64,000 nucleotides of DNA, taken from positions 39,933,005 to 39,997,004 of the forward strand of contig CM057224.1 of the NCBI GenBank assembly GCA_029891385.1, given 5' to 3'. The translations under genes and the position numbers were made by a program. The notes below the pieces were generated by a model. The model was not told the DNA's origin and searched no databases. It saw only the letters and a program-made list of their open reading frames with translations. Positions within the stretch are counted from its first letter, which is position 1; the number at the start of each line of letters is the position of its first letter. Below, piece by piece: positions 1-10,381 of this stretch. The stretch is from Erythroxylum novogranatense (Eukaryota; Streptophyta; Magnoliopsida; Malpighiales; Erythroxylaceae).

Positions 1-959
1 ATGCTTACCCAGTATGCTATGTCTGGCTGAGTGTGAGCAAGATATATGAGTCTACCAACCAGTCTTTGATACATCCTTTTATCAACAGCTGGTTCTTCTT
101 TAGCTTCTTCCAGCTTGTGGTTTGGATCTATTGGTGTAGAGACTGACTTACACCTAATCTTCCCTGTTTCTACGAACAAATCAGTCACATACTTCTGTTG
201 AGATATAAAAATCCCTTGTGTGGAATATGCCACCCCAATACCGAGGAAGTACCTTAGTTTCCAAAGTTCTTTTATCTCAAACTTTTTTTACTAGTCTTTG
301 CTTCAATTCATGCTTCTCTTTCTCATCATTTCCCATCACTATGATGTCATCCACATAGACTAGAAGTGTAGTAATTCCCCCTGCAGCCGAATGTTTAATG
401 AAAAGATTGAGATCACCTTGACTTTGTTTATACCCAGACTCTCTCATGACTTTTGCAAATCTCCAAAACTAAGCTCTAGGAGATTGTTTTAATCCATAAA
501 GGGCCTTCCTCAGCTTGCAAACTTTGTTACCCATGTCCCTGCAAATCCTGGTGGGATGTTCATATAGATTTATTCATCTAAGTCTCCATGGAGAAATGCA
601 TTCTTAACATCATATTGTAGAAGCTGCTAATTAAAGTGGGAAAGCAATGATAAAAGAATTCTCACAGTGTTTATCTTTGCAACTGAAGCAAAAGTCTCTT
701 GATAATCAATACCATAGGTTTGAGTGTATCCTTTGACCACCAATCTAGCTTTATATATCTTAAGAGATCCATCAACCTTATATTTGGGAGTGAAAATCCA
801 CTTATAGTCAACTATGTTTTTCCCTTTTTGTTTATCGATGATCTCCCATGTTCTATTCTTTTCCAATGCATTCATCTCCTCAGTCATAGCATCCCTCCAT
901 TCCCTTTTTATCAATGCCTCAGAAACAATGTTAGGGATAGTGATGGTATTTAAACTCAC
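1..959 (-). pseudogene. copia A reverse transcriptase (broken)
   Basis: The minus strand encodes the start of a copia RT domain at 959-627 (a W-x2-AM-x2-E-x2-AL block, then KARLVVKGYTQ and the DYQETFA motif). Lower-coordinate DNA continues the same domain in shifted frames, with the NAFLHGDLDE-like segment near 580-600 and the catalytic YVDD box at 346-357. RT copies element RNA into cDNA. Multiple frameshifts and stops separate these blocks. Its RNase H part is beyond position 1. Confidence 0.85.
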
Positions 960-980
960 TATGAAGTTTTGGTAGGTTGG

Positions 981-2501
981 TTACAGGTGCTTAAGAGAAA
1001 TATAGTGAGATAGAGGATAAAGTGGTCGTTTAGTGCATTCTCTCGTTCGTTTCCTAACAACAATAGGTTCAAAAAATTGTGTTGAGTTAGATCTTACCAT
1101 GATTTCATTTCCAGAGTCTGAGTTGGATTCTTGGACTTGTGTCAATTCTGGAACGACCTTCCTCCTTGAATACACTTGAGTAATGCTGGCTGGGACATGT
1201 GATGACACAGGTTCAGAAGTAGAATTGGGGAACTCAGATGTAATTGGTTTAGAGGGCTCGGTTGTTTCAACACTACGAGCTAGAGTACGAGGAAGGTCAA
1301 GGGTTTTAAATGGTTCGAAGGACTCATAAGTGCTATCTTTCATCATTGAAATCTCCCCCTAAAGAGAGGACTTGGAGAAAAAAAGGTGTATTTTCTGTGA
1401 AAAATCCTCTCCCCAATAAGATTTAGGGACATTTCCTTGAAAGAGTAAGGCTCGGGTGGTGTTGATTAAGTGCCCATTTATCCTTTCTGCTACCTCGTTT
1501 TGTTGAGGTGTGTTAACACATGATGAATCATCGATAATGCCCTGTGATTGAAAGAAAGGTGACAAAGTCTGGTTGAAGTAGTCTTTGGCATTGTCTGTCC
1601 TAAAGCTTTTTATTTTAACCCCATATTGTTTTTGAATCATAGAGTGAAAATTAGGTATAACAAGGCTAACATCAGGTTTTTGTTTAAGAAGAAAGAGCCA
1701 TGTTACCGGAGTGCAATCATCAATTAAGGATACAAACCAATTAGCCCCAGAGACATTAGGTATAATAGAGGGACCCCATATGTCACTATGAATCAAATGA
1801 AAAGCATGAGAGCTTTTTTTATTGCTAATAGGAAAAGATATTTGAGTATGTTTTGCAAATTCACTAACATCACAATGAAATTCAAAAATATCTAATCCTT
1901 GAAACAAATGAGGAAACATGACCTTTAAAACTTTAAAAGATGGATGACCAAGGCGTAGATGATATAGCCAAATGGTATCTTTATTTGAGGAACTGAGAAA
2001 TGACAAAGATAGGTTGCTCCTAACTCTTTGAGGCAATTCAATTAGGTAGAGGCCACCCCTTTCCTTAGCAAGTCCAATCCTCCTCCCCGAGACCTGATCT
2101 TGAAAAACATAGTGAGAAGGAAAGAAAGTAGCGTAACATTTAAGATCATGGGTAAGCCTTTGAATAAAAAGTAGGTTAGTCGACAATTTTAATATGGAGA
2201 ACCCTTTTTAGAATAAGGGTAGGTGTGATGTGTATATCTCTGAAACCTGCAATTGTAACTAGAGAGTTATTGGCCACTACAATCTTTTTGTTACTTGGGC
2301 ATGGGGTATAGATGTGGGTGTCATATTTTCTGTGGCACCCGAGTCTATTATCCAAGAATTGGTATGAAGATTTTCTGAGGCATTCATGCAAATAGGGAGT
2401 ATAGGTTTACCTAAAAGAGCCAAAGAACAAGTCTTAAAAGGTTTTTCAATAGTCCCCAACAAGCTTCTCAGCTTCTCAATTTCTTCACTGTTTAATTCCA
2501 T
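981..2501 (-). pseudogene. copia A protease/integrase region (broken)
   Basis: From 2501 downward there is a degenerate protease stretch with a WIIDSGATENM-type aspartic motif near 2340-2360. From 2186 comes the GAG-pre-integrase zinc-binding region (LYHLRLGHPS), then the integrase core with the HSDIWGP and RTDNA blocks and a TPQQN-x-VAER motif. The second cysteine of the HHCC finger is changed (C-x2-S in place of C-x2-C). A frameshift near 1350 separates the integrase C-terminal/linker region (1346-981). The role was to integrate element cDNA; the broken frames say it no longer does. Confidence 0.85.
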
Positions 2502-2592
2502 TGTCCCTGAATTTTCCTCATCTTTGGGCTGATCTCAATTTCTTCACTGTTTAATTCCATTGTCCCTGAATTTTCCTCATCTTTGGGCTGAT
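2475..2592. repeat. 59-bp tandem duplication in gag of copia A
   Basis: Two directly adjacent copies, 2475-2533 and 2534-2592, look identical by eye over 59 bp. Because 59 is not a multiple of 3, the duplication puts downstream protease out of frame with upstream gag: the same MELNSEEIE peptide appears in two frames. The perfect identity suggests a duplication younger than the rest of the decay in the element. Confidence 0.9.
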
Positions 2593-3496
2593 CTACCATA
2601 TGTGCTTGGGACCTCTGTTGTTCCCCACGGTTTCCCCATTCTTGACTTGGTGGTTTATCTTGTATTTTCCAACATGTCTCCTTTGTGTGCCTCAGTTTCT
2701 TGCAGTGGGTGCACCAGAGGTTGTCCTTATTCTCCTTCCCTTGGTTTTCTCTACCAGAATGCTTAGATAGATCACTTTTTCCTTTGCCCTGATGATCAAT
2801 CCCGTCCATAGTTTTTGGTTCAAGCATAACACTCTTTCGACTTTCTTCTGTTCGAATCAATGAGATTGTCCTTCTAGAGACGGAGTGTCCTCTTTTCTAA
2901 GGATTTGGATCCTGACCTAATCAAATTCAGCATTCAGCCCAGGCAAAAAATCACACGGTCTTTTTCAATGAAGTTCTTCAAGATGTCAGCATCCTCAGGC
3001 CATTTCATCTCAAAAACTCGATAATGATCGAGTTCTTGCCACAGATTTTGTAGCAAGTTTGCATATTCTATGACAGATTTATCTCCTTGCTTAGCAGCTG
3101 CAGTTTTGATCTTGATCTTGTACACTTGAGCAGCATCACGAGCCTTCGAGTATGTGTGACGAATGTGGTCCCAAATCTCCTTTGCGGTGACAAAAAAATG
3201 CATGTGACACTGAACATGGGATCCATAGAATCCTATAGCCAGGACATTATCATGGAAGCCTTCTTATCCCATGCTTCAAACATTGGGTTATCCTTAGTCG
3301 GTCTTGTTCTAAGAAGATGACTAAGTCTCCCTTTGCCCTTGAGGTATGTATGGACAAATTGAGACCATTTGAGATAGTTCTTCCCATTAAGCCTATAGGA
3401 ACCCTGAATATTTTGTAAATCTTCAATTTTCTGAATGGTGCCGAATTCTTCTGGAGGGTTAGATCTGGTGGAGACAAAAGTTTGAGAGGTTGACAT
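2492..3496 (-). pseudogene. copia A gag (broken)
   Basis: An ATG at 3496 opens a gag-like protein (LNGKNYLKWSQ motif, typical of the copia UBN2/gag N-terminus). The frame breaks near 3250-3200 and resumes (TAKEIWDHIRHTYS...). A CCHC zinc knuckle of spacing CX2CX4HX4C lies at about 2700-2740, in a third frame. A 59-bp tandem duplication then shifts the reading frame before protease. Gag would form the virus-like particle. Confidence 0.8.
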
Positions 3497-3650
3497 GATT
3501 AAGAAGAAGATACTGCAGCGAATCACACAAGAGAGGTAAGGAGGAATGCTGCAATGAAGGCTGGAACACACAAGAGAAGAATAAAAAAAATAAGGTTTCG
3601 GTAGTTCAGCAGTGAAGGCTAAGGACAAATCCCAGGAAAAAAAAACCCTA

Positions 3651-3664
3651 TGGCTCTGATACCA
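3651..3664 (-). promoter_or_regulatory. primer-binding site of copia A
   Basis: The minus strand reads TGGTATCAGAGCCA immediately inside the LTR. This is the standard plant copia site complementary to the 3' end of initiator tRNA-Met, used to prime minus-strand cDNA. It fixes the LTR boundary at 3665. Confidence 0.9.
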
Positions 3665-3876
3665 TGTGCAAAGAATTTTCCTATATTCTCATATATTGAA
3701 TAGGAGTATACAGCCATATATAGGACATTACGAGTAGAAATTTAAATCTGGAAAGTTATCTAAAGCTATCTAATGTAATCCCTTAATTTAATAGATTTCA
3801 AACTTATCTTATTTGATCTATTTACAGCCTATCTATATCTAAGTATAATCTATTTACAACTTTTAGTATCTCAACA
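3665..3876 (-). repeat. 5' LTR of copia A
   Basis: A 212-bp segment bounded by TG and CA. On the minus strand it starts TGTTGAGATACT and ends TTTGCACA next to the primer-binding site. GTCTT (3877-3881) would be one copy of the 5-bp target duplication, but the partner lies outside the window, so this is not verified. Confidence 0.8.
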
Positions 3877-4265
3877 GTCTTTACTTGTGATATGCAAAAT
3901 CTCTAGTGATTCAATGCAAGGCAACTATGGCAATTTCTTATTCACAGATTGTTTGTTACATACCATAGTACCCTAAATAAAAATGCTTGTTTTTCTCTTT
4001 ACCTTTTTCTTTTAACCATTGTCTTTCTAAATTGGATCACTTATCATAGTATCAAATTATATTTTCCTCAACTTTTATGTACAACAACGCGTTAGAAGTG
4101 GCTGTACACATCATAATAATTTACATTGCAGATGCATTTACATCTAATCATCCATTTTGTTTTGTTAGCTATATCCATTTCATGCAACATCAAAACTATT
4201 GTTTCAGTCATATTTGATTCCTATTAGGTTTGCTATATAAGTCTTTTTAATATTAAAAATTGCAG
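3877..4265 (+). other. remaining intron sequence of the HMG-box gene
   Basis: AT-rich sequence with no coding signal. It ends in a good acceptor (T-rich tract, then TTGCAG at 4260-4265). I read it as the 3' part of an intron into which copia A inserted. Confidence 0.6.
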
Positions 4266-5203
4266 CTAGGTCAGCATCATCTGGTAGCCCTCCAGTAATA
4301 GGAGTAATTGATGGGAAATTCGAGAGTGGGTATCTTGTTACTGTGACTATAGGCTCAGAGAAGCTTAAGGGGGTTCTTTACCAGGCACCACAGAACCAAT
4401 CATGCCAAGCATCACAACATTTCACTGTTGCTGCAAACAACAGTAGCAATACTCGACCTACATCAGGTATTCAACGGCGCCGTCGCAGAAAGAAAAGTGA
4501 GATAAAGAGAAGAGATCCTGCACATCCCAAACCTAATAGAAGCGGATACAACTTCTTCTTTGCTGAGCAGCATGCGAGATTGAAGCCCCTTCACCCGGGG
4601 AAGGATAGGGAGATTAGTAGGATGATTGGTGAACTATGGAATAAGCTAAAGGAATCTGAAAAAACAGTAAGAAACATGTTCCAAACTTATTAACTCAACC
4701 TGTTACACTGTTATCTCTTTCTCTTCCTGTTGCTCTTTTTGTCTGCCAATCTTAACTCATTCAATTTGTTCAACTTTTCTATGCTACAGGTTTATCAGGA
4801 AAAGGCAATGAAAGATAAAGAAAGGTACAGGATAGAAATGGAGGATTACAGAGAGCGGTTGAGAACCGGGCGAGTCATTAGTAACGCGATTCCATTACAG
4901 CAATGGCTACCTGAAGACTTAAATACGGCAGAAGTTGGTGTGAGGACTGAAGAAACTGGTGGGCACTCTCCTCATACTCCAGATAATGAGAGCATTTCTG
5001 GTGAAAGTGATTCTGAGGATAAGAACTCAGAAAAGGAATCAGGTACATTGGGATTAAGTGCTGATGCTGGCAATATGGACGTGGATACCTCAGCTGAGGC
5101 AGCAGCTCCCGAGTTGTCTAGAATAGCAGAGAACATTGGAAATGAGGGGTTCAAGTGTGTTGGCAATTTACCTGGTGAAGAACATCGAAATTCTTTAGCA
5201 TGA
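4266..5203 (+). CDS. ARID/HMG-type HMG-box DNA-binding protein, last two exons
   Basis: Two exons, 4266-4666 and 4790-5203, join in phase across a GT...AG intron (4667-4789) that splits the HMG box. Exon 1 opens with a conserved linker (IDGKFESGYLVTV, then LKGVLYQAP) that is characteristic of the plant HMGB9/10/11/15-like proteins, which carry an N-terminal ARID domain. A basic patch (RRRRRKK) precedes the HMG box (PNRSGYNFFFAEQ...ISRMIGELWNKL...YQEKAMKDKERY). The C-terminus is acidic and serine-rich. Such nuclear proteins bind AT-rich DNA and bend it. The ARID exons are not in the window; copia A lies immediately upstream. The stop is at 5201-5203. It may be a functional gene with a large intron or a 5'-truncated copy; intact splice sites and frame favour function. 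Confidence 0.85.
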
Positions 5204-6654
5204 GATGTCCATGGTAACCTTGGCTTAGGATGGTTGCCACGGGAGATCTTATTTTTCTTTTAATAGTTATTGTTACCATAGAACTACGCTTTTCTATTTT
5301 CTTGTCCGGCATGAATAGGGTTAGTTGTGATCCAAGGCCAGAAGTTTTGGCTGACTTCTGACAGTTTTGTAGCAAGGCGAAATATTGGTACATTTGATGC
5401 GCAGATTTTAGGCTTGAATCTAACTCTCTGCTAATGCAGTTGAATTATGACTGGATTGTAAGGTAAGCATTGCTAGATGTGCAGAATCCAAGATATTATT
5501 AAGATATACAGATTTCTGGTGGTTTTAAAGTCACAGGATCACTTTATTATTCTTGGTAATCATTCAGTGCAAACTTCGCCGCAAGCTTGTGAAGGAAATC
5601 ATTCCAAGATTGCTTCAAATGCTCAATTCCAATGTTTGAACTTTGAAGTGGCCAAGTTTGATGGAAAACATGTGCCCTTGTTTCGTTGATGCTTTTCTTG
5701 CGTATGTAGTCTACTTCTGATGTTATACAGTTATTTAGCAGCAGTAGTTACTACCAACAGCAATTCACTTGTGTATGATTTAGACACAGCACACATTTCC
5801 TCCTATTGGCCTGTGACAAGTTATTACTGTGATTCCAATAGTCGACATTCTGTCGGATTGGAACATATGCAATTCAATCCGGCGGAATGTTGACTATCGT
5901 CTGTCTTGTTTCTTGTATCATGAGGTTTGATATGCAGACTTTCTGGGGAATCGGGGTGTGGAGATAAGAAAATGAAATAAAGCAAAACTGCTAATCTGTT
6001 GATCTTGATTTAATAGAGACGTTTGTCTCAGCAAGCAAAAGGCACAATTGGAACAGTTTCATGGTACCACCTTGTGCACTATAGAACACTTCTTCATAAG
6101 ATCGCAACTCATTTTGTCTTTTCTTGCTCAAAGAAGTATCTGTGGGAACATTTGCTACCAAATGGGTACATTGAATAACCAAGTAAAATGCAATTCTTTA
6201 TACTAGAATTTTCAATTTTAGCATAAAATTTGAGGATTTAACATGCAAGAGACAAGTCAAGAAGAATTTTAGACTGATGATACCAAAATTATACTGTAAT
6301 CAGATTCTAAGAAAAATAGCGTTTTCAATTTAAACTTATAAGTGCATAGGGTAATTAAAAAAATAAAAAGATTGAAAAAGTCTAGGAATAATTGTTCTGC
6401 CGATTTTCATGATTGGCTAAATTATGATATGTAAAAATAATTTAGTTAATATGCACCAAAACAATAATATATAATTGAACTTTAAAGAGATTTAAATCAC
6501 ACATATATAAATAATGAATTGAACTAATCAAACTTTTTTGATACTGAAGTCATGTTTAATTAAAAAAAATCAATAAAATTAAATTCCAATGAAATTTGGA
6601 TTTAAAAAGTTGACGTGAATGAGTAAATAATCCAATTATGTCGCTGAATCCATA
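5204..6654 (+). other. 3' UTR and intergenic DNA after the HMG-box gene
   Basis: No convincing gene. The first few hundred bases are plausibly 3' UTR; an AATAAA-type signal is near 5975. A strong inverted repeat at 5838-5897 is listed separately. From about 6200 the sequence is AT-rich and featureless. Confidence 0.5.
5838..5897 (+). other. inverted repeat able to form a 25-bp RNA hairpin
   Basis: Arms at 5838-5863 and 5873-5897 with a loop of about 9 nt. The three differences between the arms are all G-U wobbles if the + strand is transcribed, leaving only a one-base bulge. The location is downstream of the HMG-box coding end. It could be a small foldback element or part of a 3' UTR structure; I do not recognise it as a known microRNA. 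Confidence 0.6.
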
Positions 6655-6663
6655 GCAACGTTT

Positions 6664-6780
6664 GGAATACCGTATCGTATTGGTTGGTACCGGTACGGGG
6701 ACAAAGGTACCGTGCAAAAAATCCGGCCGGTATCGGTCATTTTCGCTTGGTACCGGCCGGTACCAAAGATACCTGGGTAG
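6664..6780. repeat. palindromic GGTACC-rich subterminal region of the hAT element
   Basis: GGTACC occurs at 6685, 6706, 6749 and 6759, with CCGG and CCGGCCGG motifs between. 6749-6764 (GGTACCGGCCGGTACC) is a perfect 16-bp palindrome. hAT transposases bind short repeated motifs near element ends, so this is a candidate binding array; that role is inferred. Confidence 0.55.
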
Positions 6781-8450
6781 TTCCGCAAAATTTAAAAAAC
6801 CTAGGGACTAATTTGTAAATAACAAAAAATTAACCCTAAAACTAACCGCACCCCTCGCCCCCACCCCCCGCCCCTGAGACCTTCGGCCCTCACCTCATCT
6901 CTTCTCTCTTCTCTATCGCCTGTCTTTGCCTCGTTACGTCATTTGTCAGCCTCATTGTCTGAATCTCATGGGTTGTCTCTCTCACGCCGCATCGCCGCCC
7001 CTCCTTGGTCTGGATCTGGACTCTGGTGGTCTCCTTGAGTCTTCCTCTTCTCGTCTGTTTATCTGTCGTCCTCTTGTGGTCTAGCCGCTCGCCTCCGTCG
7101 CGTCGTCCACGCCTTTACATCTGTGCGTCCTCAGTCCTCCCTCAGCCATAACCAGCCGACCCACCCACCCTCCGACAACGACCCAAGTGAAGACCCAGTG
7201 ACCCGAACCTGACGGTGTACAAAATTTTTTGGGTGTGTGTTGACTAGTAAATGGATTTTTTGTGTGTGTTGTGGATTGGAAATGGATTGGATTTGCCGTG
7301 TATTAGAGTATTAGTGTTGATCTGTTGATGAAAATGTTGTCGATGGGTGGAGTTGTGGAGGATTGGGTTTGGATTTTGGAGCTTTGGATGTTGATTTCGG
7401 TTCAACCGAAATTGTAATAGGAAATTTGTGATTTGTGAGTTATCAACTTTCAACCGAAATAGAAGTTTGAAATTGGATTTTAGAATTTGATTTTAGCATT
7501 TTGGAATTGGAAATTGGAAATAGATTGGAAATAAAATTTGGAATTGTAATTGAATTTGGATTTGGATTGAAAATTAAATTTGGAATTAGAATTGAATTTT
7601 TGAATTGGATTGGAAATTAAATTTGGAATTGAATTTTGGAATTGGATTGTAAATTAAATTTTGGATTGGAATTGGATTGTAAATTAAATTAGGGATTGGA
7701 ATTAGATTTTAGCATTTTGCATTTTGGAATTGGAAATTGGAAGTGAATTAGAAATTAAATTTGAAATGGTGATTTATTGATTATTGAATGATGAAAATTG
7801 GCTAGTGATTTATTATTGTATTAATATTGAATTGTTGAATTATTGATGAATGAAATTGAATTTGAGTTTGACCAATTGAATTTGAGAATTGAGATTGAGT
7901 TTGATAATTTGAAATGTTTAATTGTACATGTATTTTATTTAATGATAATGTGGTGCTTATGGTTAACTTTATGTTTTAAATTTAATAATTAAATGTAAAA
8001 TTGGTTGATTAATTGGTTGTTAAAACTTAAAATTAAAAGTTGATAATCAAAATCAAATCAACATTTAAACCTAAATGTAAAATTGATAATCAAATATGAA
8101 ATTAATAATTAAATGTAAAATTGATAATCAAAATTAGTGAAATTGAAAAAGCTTAACATTAATTGACATATTCTTAATATTTGTTAAATGGTTATTTATT
8201 TTTAATATTTGGGTATTGAATTTTGGTAAATAATTAGTTAAGTATAAATTTATGGGATTAGAAATTAATAATAATTTGATTGTAGTTAATGATAGTATTT
8301 GCTTATTTAAGTATTAGTTTTATGTAGGTAAATAATTAAATGACTATAAAAGTTAAAAGATGTTGAACTTTAATGGAATGGTAATATATATGTGTAGGGA
8401 ATCATAAATGTTTAAAATTGGTAATGTTATCAAATTGTAATTTGTGAATA

Positions 8451-10290
8451 TGTTGTTAGGATTGGAAATTGTTAGAAATGAAATGGAATGTAAATGGAAT
8501 TAGGAATGCTTTGTAATTGTTAGGATTGGAAATTATTGTAAATGGAATGAATGGAAATGAAATTATGATTGTTTTGTAATTGTTAGGATTGGAAATTGTT
8601 GTAAATGGAATGAATGTAAATGAAATTATGATTGTTTTGTAATTGTTAGGATTGAGAATTGTTGGAAATGAAATGAATATAAATTGAATTGTGATTGTTT
8701 TGTAATTGTTAGGATTGGGAATTGTTGGAAATGAAATGAATGGAAATTGAATTGTGATTGTTAGGATTGGAAATTGATGGAAATGGATTGGATATGGAAT
8801 AGAATTATGATTGTTTTGTAATTGTTAGGATTGAAAATTGTTGTAAATGGAATGAATGGAAATGGAATTATGATTGTTTTGTAATTGTTAGGATTGGGAA
8901 TTGTTGGAAATGGAATGAATGGAGATTGAATTGTGATTGTTTTGTAATTATTAGGATTGAGAATTGTTGGAAATGGAATGAATGGAGATTAAGTTTTGAT
9001 TGTTTTGTAATTGTTAGGATTGCGAATTGTTGGAAATGGAATGAATGGAGATTAAGTTGTGATTGTTTTGTAATTGTTAGGATTGCGAATTGTTGGAAAT
9101 GGAATGAATGAAGATTAAGTTGTGATCGTTTTGTAATTGTTAGGATTGCGAATTGTTGGAAATGGAATGAATGGAAATTGAATCGTGATTGTTTTGTAAT
9201 TGTTAGGATTGGGAATTGTTGGAAATGAAATGAATGGAAATTGAATCTTTATTGTTTTGTAATTGTTAGGATTGGGAATTGTTGGAAATGGAATGAATGG
9301 AAATTGAATCGTGATTGTTTTGTAATTGTTAGGATTGGGAATTGTTGGAAATGGAATGAATGGAAATTGAATTGTGATTGTTTTGTAACTGTTCGGATTG
9401 TGAATTGTTGGAAATGGAATGAATGAAAATTGAATTGTGATTGTTTTGTAACTGTTGGGATTGGGAATTGTTGGAAATGGAATGAATGGAAATTGAATTG
9501 TGATTGTTTTGTAACTGTTAGGATTGTGAATTGTTGGAAATGGAATGAATGGAAATTGAATTGTGATTGTTTTGTAACTGTTAGGATTGGGAATTGTTGG
9601 AAATGGAATGAATGGAAATTGAATTGTGATTGTTTTGTAATTGTTAGGATTGGGAATTGTTGGAAATGGAATGAATGGAAATTGAATTGTGATTGTTTTG
9701 TAACTGCATGGAATGAATGGAAATTGAATTGTGATTGTTTTGTAACTGTTAGGATTGTGAATTGTTGGAAATGGAATGAATGGAAATTGAATTGTGATTG
9801 TTTTGTAACTGTTAGGATTGGGAATTGTTGGAAATGGAATGAATAGAAATTGAATTATGATTGTTTTGTAATTGTTAGGATTGGGAATTGTTGGAAATGG
9901 AATGAATGGAAATTGAATTGTGATTGTTTTGTAATTGTTAGGATTGTGAATTGTTGGAAATGGAATGAATGGAAATTGAATTGTGATTATTTTGTAACTG
10001 TTAGGATTGTGAATTGTTGGAAATGGAATGAATGGAAATTGAATTGTGATTGTTTTGTAATTGTTAGGATTGAGAATTGTTGGAAATGGAATTAATGGAA
10101 ATTGAATTGTGATTGTTTTGTAATTGTTAGGATTAGGAATTGATTGAAATGGATTGGATATGGAATAGAATTATGATTGTTTTGTAATTGTTAAGATTGA
10201 GAATTTTTGTAAATGGAATGAATAGCAATTGAATTATGATTGTTTTGTAATTGTTAGGATTGAGAATTGTTGGAAATGGAACTTTATGAT
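8451..10290. repeat. 63-bp minisatellite, about 30 copies
   Basis: A unit containing TTGTTAGGATTGGGAATTG and GGAAATGGAATGAATGG recurs every 63 bp from about 8640 to 10130, with shorter or more diverged units at both ends. Central copies (about 8890-10080) are the most uniform and one copy near 9700 has an internal deletion; this is the usual mark of unequal exchange. Because 63 is a multiple of 3, long frames with a repeated 21-residue pattern appear; I regard them as accidental. It lies in the leader of the hAT transposase gene. Confidence 0.95.
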
Positions 10291-10381
10291 TATTACAACA
10301 TGACTTATATTATATAAGATAGATATGTATATTGTCATTGTGTACTAAAATTATGTGTTATTTGTGAATATGTACAATTAA

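Larger units (their letters stand above)
1..3876 (-). mobile_element. Ty1/copia retrotransposon A (partial)
   Basis: Reading the minus strand from 3876 down, there is an LTR (TG...CA), a primer-binding site complementary to initiator tRNA-Met, then gag, pre-integrase/integrase and reverse-transcriptase regions, in copia order. The element runs off the left edge within RT, so RNase H and the other LTR are outside the window. Frames are broken many times, so it cannot encode its own mobility. Its orientation is opposite to the HMG-box gene exons at 4266-5203, and no ARID exon lies between it and those exons, so it probably sits in an intron of that gene; alternatively the gene was truncated by a rearrangement upstream. 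Confidence 0.9.

Noticed and set aside
8926..10095. Open frames of 61-138 residues with a repeated CDCFVTVRIGNCWKWNEWKLN pattern
   Set aside because: They are translations of the 63-bp minisatellite. The pattern stays open only because 63 is a multiple of 3, and it carries no start context, signal or family resemblance.
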